This document shows positions 5,990 to 9,101 of a DNA stretch of 9,101 nucleotides, piece after piece (the stretch's first letter is position 1; every line of letters starts with the position of its first letter). The notes under the pieces were generated by a model. That model ran no database searches. It was not told the DNA's origin and saw only the letters and a program-made list of their open reading frames with translations. The position numbers were made by a program, and so were the translations under genes. This DNA is from Deltaproteobacteria bacterium (GTDB taxonomy: Bacteria > Chloroflexota > Dehalococcoidia > Dehalococcoidales > BS750m-G39): assembly GCA_013202445.1 (NCBI GenBank), contig JABMRW010000019.1, forward strand, positions 1 to 9,101, given 5' to 3'.

Positions 5990-6874
5990 ATGTCGTCAGC
6001 GAAAAAGTGCAATTTACCTTCAACCTCGGCTGATAGCGTAGAAGCCGAGGTTTTTTCGTTATCAGCCTCGCCGGCGGAACTGAAGGCAGCCGCCAAAAAG
6101 ATACGCCGCCACATCGTCACCATGACCGGCAGGGCCGGCAGCGGCCACCCCGGCGGCTCCCTCTCCGCGGTAGAGATTGTAACCACCCTTTATTTCAAGA
6201 TGATGCGCCATAAGCCCCGTGACCCCCATTGGCCGGACCGGGACCGCTTCATCCTGAGCAAGGGCCACGCCGCCCCCGTCCTCTACGCCACCCTGGCCGA
6301 ATGCGGCTATCTGCCGGTTTCCGAGCTGTGTACCCTGCGGCAGCTGGACAGCTTCCTCCAGGGTCATACCGACTGTAACCTCACCCCCGGCGTGGAGATG
6401 TCGGCCGGCGCCCTGGGACAGGGACTATCCTTTGCCCTCGGCGTGGCTTTAGCCGGCCGGCTTAATAAGCAGGACTACCGGGTATATGCCTTACTCGGCG
6501 ACGGGGAGTGCGACGAAGGACAGGTGTGGGAGGCGGCCATGGCCTCGGCCCACTTCAAGGCGGATAACCTGGTGGCTATAGTAGATAACAACGGCCAGCA
6601 GATAGACGGCTGGAACCGCGATGTCATGAACCTCGAACCCTTCCCGGCCAAGTGGCAGGCCTTCGGCTGGCAGACTATCGAGGTTGACGGTCATAATTTC
6701 TCCCAGCTGACTCAAGCCTTCAAGAAGGCAAAACAAATTAAAGGCCAGCCGACGGTCATCATCGCCCACACCGTAAAGGGCAAAGGGGTCAGCTTTATGG
6801 AAAACAACCCTGATTTTCACGGCTCAGCCCCCAACGCTATTGAGCTGGATTTAGCCCTGAAGGAGCTGGAATAA
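5990..6874 (+). CDS. Transketolase, N-terminal (thiamine diphosphate pyrophosphate-binding) subunit
   Basis: The product has 294 residues and is the first half of a split transketolase. Family similarity starts near residue 28 (SPAELKAAAKKIRR). Motifs include AGSGHPGGS (H53), LSKGHAAPVLYA, GALGQGLS, the thiamine diphosphate motif running from GDGECDEGQVWEAA to VDNN, and HTVKGKGVSF. With the next gene it should transfer two-carbon ketol units in the non-oxidative pentose phosphate pathway. ATG at 5990 follows AGGGGGG by 5 nt; the GTG at 5984 lies inside that G run and is less likely. There is no other ATG, GTG or TTG before residue 45, so the first 27 residues appear genuinely translated although they look unlike the family. 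Their coding sequence contains a terminator-like hairpin (6022-6056), a strong oddity. An initiation at CTG 6080 cannot be excluded. Confidence 0.94.
   Translation: MSSAKKCNLPSTSADSVEAEVFSLSASPAELKAAAKKIRRHIVTMTGRAGSGHPGGSLSAVEIVTTLYFKMMRHKPRDPHWPDRDRFILSKGHAAPVLYATLAECGYLPVSELCTLRQLDSFLQGHTDCNLTPGVEMSAGALGQGLSFALGVALAGRLNKQDYRVYALLGDGECDEGQVWEAAMASAHFKADNLVAIVDNNGQQIDGWNRDVMNLEPFPAKWQAFGWQTIEVDGHNFSQLTQAFKKAKQIKGQPTVIIAHTVKGKGVSFMENNPDFHGSAPNAIELDLALKELE
6022..6056 (+). terminator. Intrinsic-terminator-like hairpin inside the start of the transketolase gene
   Basis: AACCTCGGCT (6022-6031) and AGCCGAGGTT (6043-6052) are perfect 10-bp complements with an 11-nt loop. The T-tract runs over 6051-6056. 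This has the form of a Rho-independent terminator about 50-84 nt after the predicted transcription start, yet it lies within codons 11-21 of the reading frame. An alternative 11-bp stem (one G-U), GGCTGATAGCG (6028-6038) with CGTTATCAGCC (6057-6067), overlaps its left arm and cannot form at the same time. It may act as an attenuator suppressed by ribosomes translating the first codons; this is inference. Confidence 0.5.
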
Positions 6875-6875
6875 A

Positions 6876-7811
6876 GTGAAACCGGAAGTCTCGCTGCGGG
6901 AAACCTACGGCAAAACCCTGCTGGAACTGGGCATGGAAAACCAGGATATCGTAGTACTGGATGCCGACCTGTCCCGCTCGACTATGACGCACTTTTTTGC
7001 CCGCGAGCTGCCAGAGCGTTTCTTTGAATGCGGCATCGCCGAGCAGAATATGATTAGCATCGCCGCCGGCCTGGCCGCCTCGGGCAAGATACCCTTCGCC
7101 AGCACCTTTGCCGTCTTTGTCCCCGGGCGCTGCTTTGACCAGATCCGCATGTCTATCGCCCAGCCCCACCTCAATGTTAAGATAGTAGCCACCCACGGCG
7201 GCATCACCGTCGGCGAGGACGGCAGCTCGCACCAGTCTGTTGAAGACCTGGCCCTCATTTGCTCCCTGCCCGGCTTTACCGTTATCGTTCCCGCCGATGC
7301 CATTGAAACCGCCCAGGCGGTAGAGGCGGCGGTGACCAACTACGGGCCGTTCTACATCAGGCTGTGCCGACCCAAATCTCAGCTGATATACGACGAAGAC
7401 TACCGCTTCAAGCTGGGAAAGGCGGTAACCCTGAGGAAAGGTAAAGATGTCACCGTCATCGCCATCGGCCTGATGGTCAAGGAAGCCCTGGAAGCGGCGC
7501 AAAACCTGCAAGGTGAGGGCATAGACTGCCGGGTGCTCAATATGCCCACCCTCAAGCCCCTTGACCAGGCGGCTATAATCAAGGCAACCGAGACCGGCGC
7601 CATTGTCACCGCCGAAGAGCACCTGGAGCACGGTGGCCTGGGCAGTATGGTGGCCAGGGTAGTTGTCCAAAACCAGCCGGTGCCCATGGAAATAGTGTCG
7701 CTTAAAGACAGCTACGCCAAATCGGGCAAACCGGCCGAGCTCCTGGAGAGATACGGCCTGACTGCCAGAAACATTGAAAAGGCGGTAAAATCAGCCATAA
7801 AAAGGAAGTGA
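6876..7811 (+). CDS. Transketolase, C-terminal (pyrimidine-binding) subunit
   Basis: The product has 311 residues: a pyrimidine-binding domain (about 5-170) followed by a transketolase C-terminal domain (about 185-305). Key motifs are FECGIAEQNMISIAAGLA, with the Glu that activates the thiamine aminopyrimidine, and GEDGSSHQSVEDLALICSLPG, with a catalytic His. It pairs with the preceding subunit to form the active enzyme. The GTG start comes 1 nt after the upstream TAA. Its ribosome site AGGAG (6861-6865) lies inside the end of the first subunit gene, so translation is coupled and the subunits should be made in equal amounts. An ORF on the opposite strand of this gene is a coding shadow. DXS-type enzymes share the fold, but the split architecture and HQSVEDLA motif favour transketolase. 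Confidence 0.94.
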   Translation: MKPEVSLRETYGKTLLELGMENQDIVVLDADLSRSTMTHFFARELPERFFECGIAEQNMISIAAGLAASGKIPFASTFAVFVPGRCFDQIRMSIAQPHLNVKIVATHGGITVGEDGSSHQSVEDLALICSLPGFTVIVPADAIETAQAVEAAVTNYGPFYIRLCRPKSQLIYDEDYRFKLGKAVTLRKGKDVTVIAIGLMVKEALEAAQNLQGEGIDCRVLNMPTLKPLDQAAIIKATETGAIVTAEEHLEHGGLGSMVARVVVQNQPVPMEIVSLKDSYAKSGKPAELLERYGLTARNIEKAVKSAIKRK

Positions 7812-7863
7812 CCTAAACGCTCTCTTTAGTCTCCAAGACAAAATAACTGTCGGGAGGTGAGTC

Positions 7864-8340
7864 ATGGGAGCAAAGGACATCATAAAGCTGGTAGTAAGTA
7901 TTGTCGCCTGCCAGGGCGCCGGGATTATCGGCTCTATCTTTACCACCCCCAACATCCCCACCTGGTACGCTGCTCTGGAGAAGCCATTTTTCACCCCGCC
8001 CAGCTGGCTGTTCGCCCCGGCCTGGATTACCCTCTACCTGCTGATGGCGATAGCCGCCTTCCTCGTCTGGCGCAAGGGGCTGGGGGAAGAAGGGGTAAAG
8101 TGCGCCTTAACCGTGTTCCTGGTGCAGTTGGTGCTCAACGCCCTATGGTCGGTGGTTTTCTTCGGACTCCAGTCGCCTCTATACGGCATGGTGGTTATCT
8201 TAGTCCTGTGGATAGTCATACTGCTGACCATAATCAGGTTCTTCAAGCTGTCGGTGGCCGCCGGGTGGCTGATGATTCCCTACATACTGTGGGTAAGCTT
8301 CGCCTCAATCCTGAATATATCGATATGGGTCTTAAACTAG
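7864..8340 (+). CDS. tspO: TspO/MBR family tryptophan-rich sensory membrane protein
   Basis: The product has 158 residues with five predicted membrane helices at roughly 7-26, 47-67, 78-100, 103-122 and 130-153. The family signature is clear: PTWYAALEKPFFTPPSWLF, then PAWITLYLLMAIA, then NALWSVVFFGLQSP. TspO proteins bind tetrapyrroles and related ligands and are implicated in stress and oxygen signalling, with a role that differs between organisms. GGGAGGTGA (7852-7860) is a strong ribosome site 6 nt before the ATG. It lies 52 bp after the transketolase pair on the same strand, with no obvious terminator or clear promoter between, so co-transcription is likely. It ends 3 bp from the convergent plsY-like stop. 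An overlapping frame (7857-8378) lacks any family pattern. Confidence 0.93.
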   Translation: MGAKDIIKLVVSIVACQGAGIIGSIFTTPNIPTWYAALEKPFFTPPSWLFAPAWITLYLLMAIAAFLVWRKGLGEEGVKCALTVFLVQLVLNALWSVVFFGLQSPLYGMVVILVLWIVILLTIIRFFKLSVAAGWLMIPYILWVSFASILNISIWVLN

Positions 8341-8343
8341 TAG

Positions 8344-8910
8344 CTAGATTCGGTAGGTTACAGCCTGCCTCGTCCTGAGGAAATGGGTAAAGCCCACCAG
8401 GCAGGGCAGGGCAACACCGTAAGCGATAAGCGCTCCGGGCATCCCCAGCCACCAGCAGACCAGCGGCAGCGGCACAAACAGAACCGCGCTGGCTAAAGTC
8501 ACATTGCGCCAGATAACCAGAGTTGCTATCGCTGGTATGGCCAGGATGAGCATTGGCTGAGTAACAGTAGTCAGCAGCACGCCGATAGTAGTCGCCTCCC
8601 CCCGCCCTCCCCGAAAGCGGAGAAAAACCGGCCAGTTATGCCCGATGACGGCGGCCACCCCGGCCAGCAGCACGGTTATCTGGGGCAGGTTGGCTGCTTG
8701 AGCGATGAGAATAGCCAGCGCCCCCTTACCGGCATCGATAATTCCCACCGCCACCCCAATTTTAGCCCCCAGCTGCCGGAAGGCGTTCTGGGCGCCCATA
8801 TTGCCATCCCCCACCCGCCGGATGTCAACCTTCCCAAAAAACCGTCCAGCGATATAGCCGGTGGGGATGGAGCCGAGCAGGTAACCTGAGATTACTATCA
8901 GCCAGGGCAT
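8344..8910 (-). CDS. PlsY-like glycerol-3-phosphate acyltransferase family membrane protein
   Basis: The product has 188 residues and is a multi-spanning membrane protein of the PlsY family. True PlsY transfers an acyl chain from acyl phosphate to glycerol 3-phosphate to make lysophosphatidate. Motif 1 reads GDGNMGAQNAFRQLG (positions 34-48), against the usual GSGNxGATNxxRxxG; Asp35 replaces the motif Ser while Arg45 is kept. IDAGKGALAIL matches the next conserved segment. GHNWPVFLRFRGGRGEAT corresponds to GHxxPxFxxFxGGKGVAT, with Arg for Lys and Glu for Val. The start LLGSIPTGYIAGR is typical. ATG at 8910 has only a weak purine-rich region upstream. The gene starts 14 nt after the tRNA-Leu 3' end, suggesting co-transcription. 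It may be a divergent paralogue with altered substrate or activity rather than the housekeeping enzyme. Confidence 0.88.
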   Translation of the reverse strand: MPWLIVISGYLLGSIPTGYIAGRFFGKVDIRRVGDGNMGAQNAFRQLGAKIGVAVGIIDAGKGALAILIAQAANLPQITVLLAGVAAVIGHNWPVFLRFRGGRGEATTIGVLLTTVTQPMLILAIPAIATLVIWRNVTLASAVLFVPLPLVCWWLGMPGALIAYGVALPCLVGFTHFLRTRQAVTYRI

Positions 8911-8924
8911 CTTTATTCTCTAAA

Positions 8925-9008
<84 letters not shown>

Positions 9009-9101
9009 CTTTGCGTGGTCAATTCCAATGACTCATTAGACTATCGCAAAAACGCGGCGAGATACAGCGCATCTATCCTTTACCGATGTCCACGACTGAT
9101 C

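Noticed and set aside
5973..6021. Riboswitch (thiamine diphosphate type) ahead of the transketolase genes
   Set aside because: A GGGGGGTGC run is suggestive, and the cofactor would fit, but the leader before ATG is only about 17 nt and the CTGAGA core of that aptamer is absent.
6837..7670. Long open reading frame on the minus strand opposite the transketolase genes
   Set aside because: It mirrors the codon pattern of the well-supported transketolase C-terminal subunit on the plus strand, has no recognisable domain and no ribosome binding site. It is a coding shadow.
7857..8378. Longer plus-strand frame overlapping tspO
   Set aside because: The 158-residue frame starting at 7864 has the full TspO signature and a perfectly spaced ribosome site. 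The longer frame shows no family pattern.
8363..8398. CCTGCCT/AGGCAGG inverted repeat after tspO as a terminator
   Set aside because: The loop is long, it lies within the plsY-like coding sequence and there is no T-tract.
9009..9101. Possible promoter or attachment site upstream of the tRNA
   Set aside because: No convincing -35/-10 pair on the minus strand and no repeat of the tRNA end was found. Nothing else is supported in these 93 bases.

Overview
The window reads as ordinary bacterial chromosome: tightly packed genes on both strands, moderately GC-rich coding DNA and AT-rich promoters. The gene mix (split two-subunit transketolase, TspO, a PlsY-like acyltransferase, an L25/CTC protein with an acidic tail, ThpR, ComF) fits a member of the Chloroflexota, possibly Dehalococcoidia. 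That placement is an inference from gene content and protein style, with low to moderate confidence. I see no phage, insertion sequence, CRISPR array or defence cluster, and no clear novel multi-gene system. The interesting signals are mostly regulatory.

Layout. Positions 1-768 (+) hold the C-terminal part of a sensor histidine kinase cut by the window edge. A 171-bp AT-rich regulatory stretch follows, with GTTAAGT direct repeats, an imperfect 26-bp dyad and a near-consensus sigma-70 promoter. It leads into a RadC/JAB protein (940-1719) and a chagasin-like protease-inhibitor lipoprotein (1792-2163). Next come two minus-strand units. From 5134 down to 3705, an amidohydrolase (apparently leaderless) is followed 2 nt later by the RNA 2',3'-cyclic phosphodiesterase ThpR. 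From 3630 down to 2169, a strong promoter drives a small zinc-ribbon protein, a ComF phosphoribosyltransferase-like protein and an O6-alkylguanine-DNA alkyltransferase. The comF stop and the alkyltransferase start overlap as ATGA.

A ribosomal protein L25/CTC gene (5843-5184, -) diverges from the two transketolase subunit genes (5990-6874 and 6876-7811, +), which are separated by 1 nt. A TspO/MBR membrane protein follows (7864-8340, +). It converges, with a 3-bp gap, on a PlsY-like gene (8910-8344, -), which lies 14 nt downstream of a tRNA-Leu(UAA) gene (9008-8925, -).

How the genes work together. The transketolase pair forms one enzyme of the non-oxidative pentose phosphate pathway. L25 joins the ribosome. 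The zinc-ribbon/comF/alkyltransferase set and ThpR are nucleic-acid or nucleotide themed, but no shared pathway can be shown from sequence. The features most worth a second look are: a textbook intrinsic-terminator hairpin inside codons 11-21 of the first transketolase gene, with an overlapping alternative fold; Asp in place of the usual motif-1 Ser in the PlsY-like protein; a tRNA-Leu whose 5' half lacks the normal 8-9 linker; and the operator-like dyad over the radC promoter.
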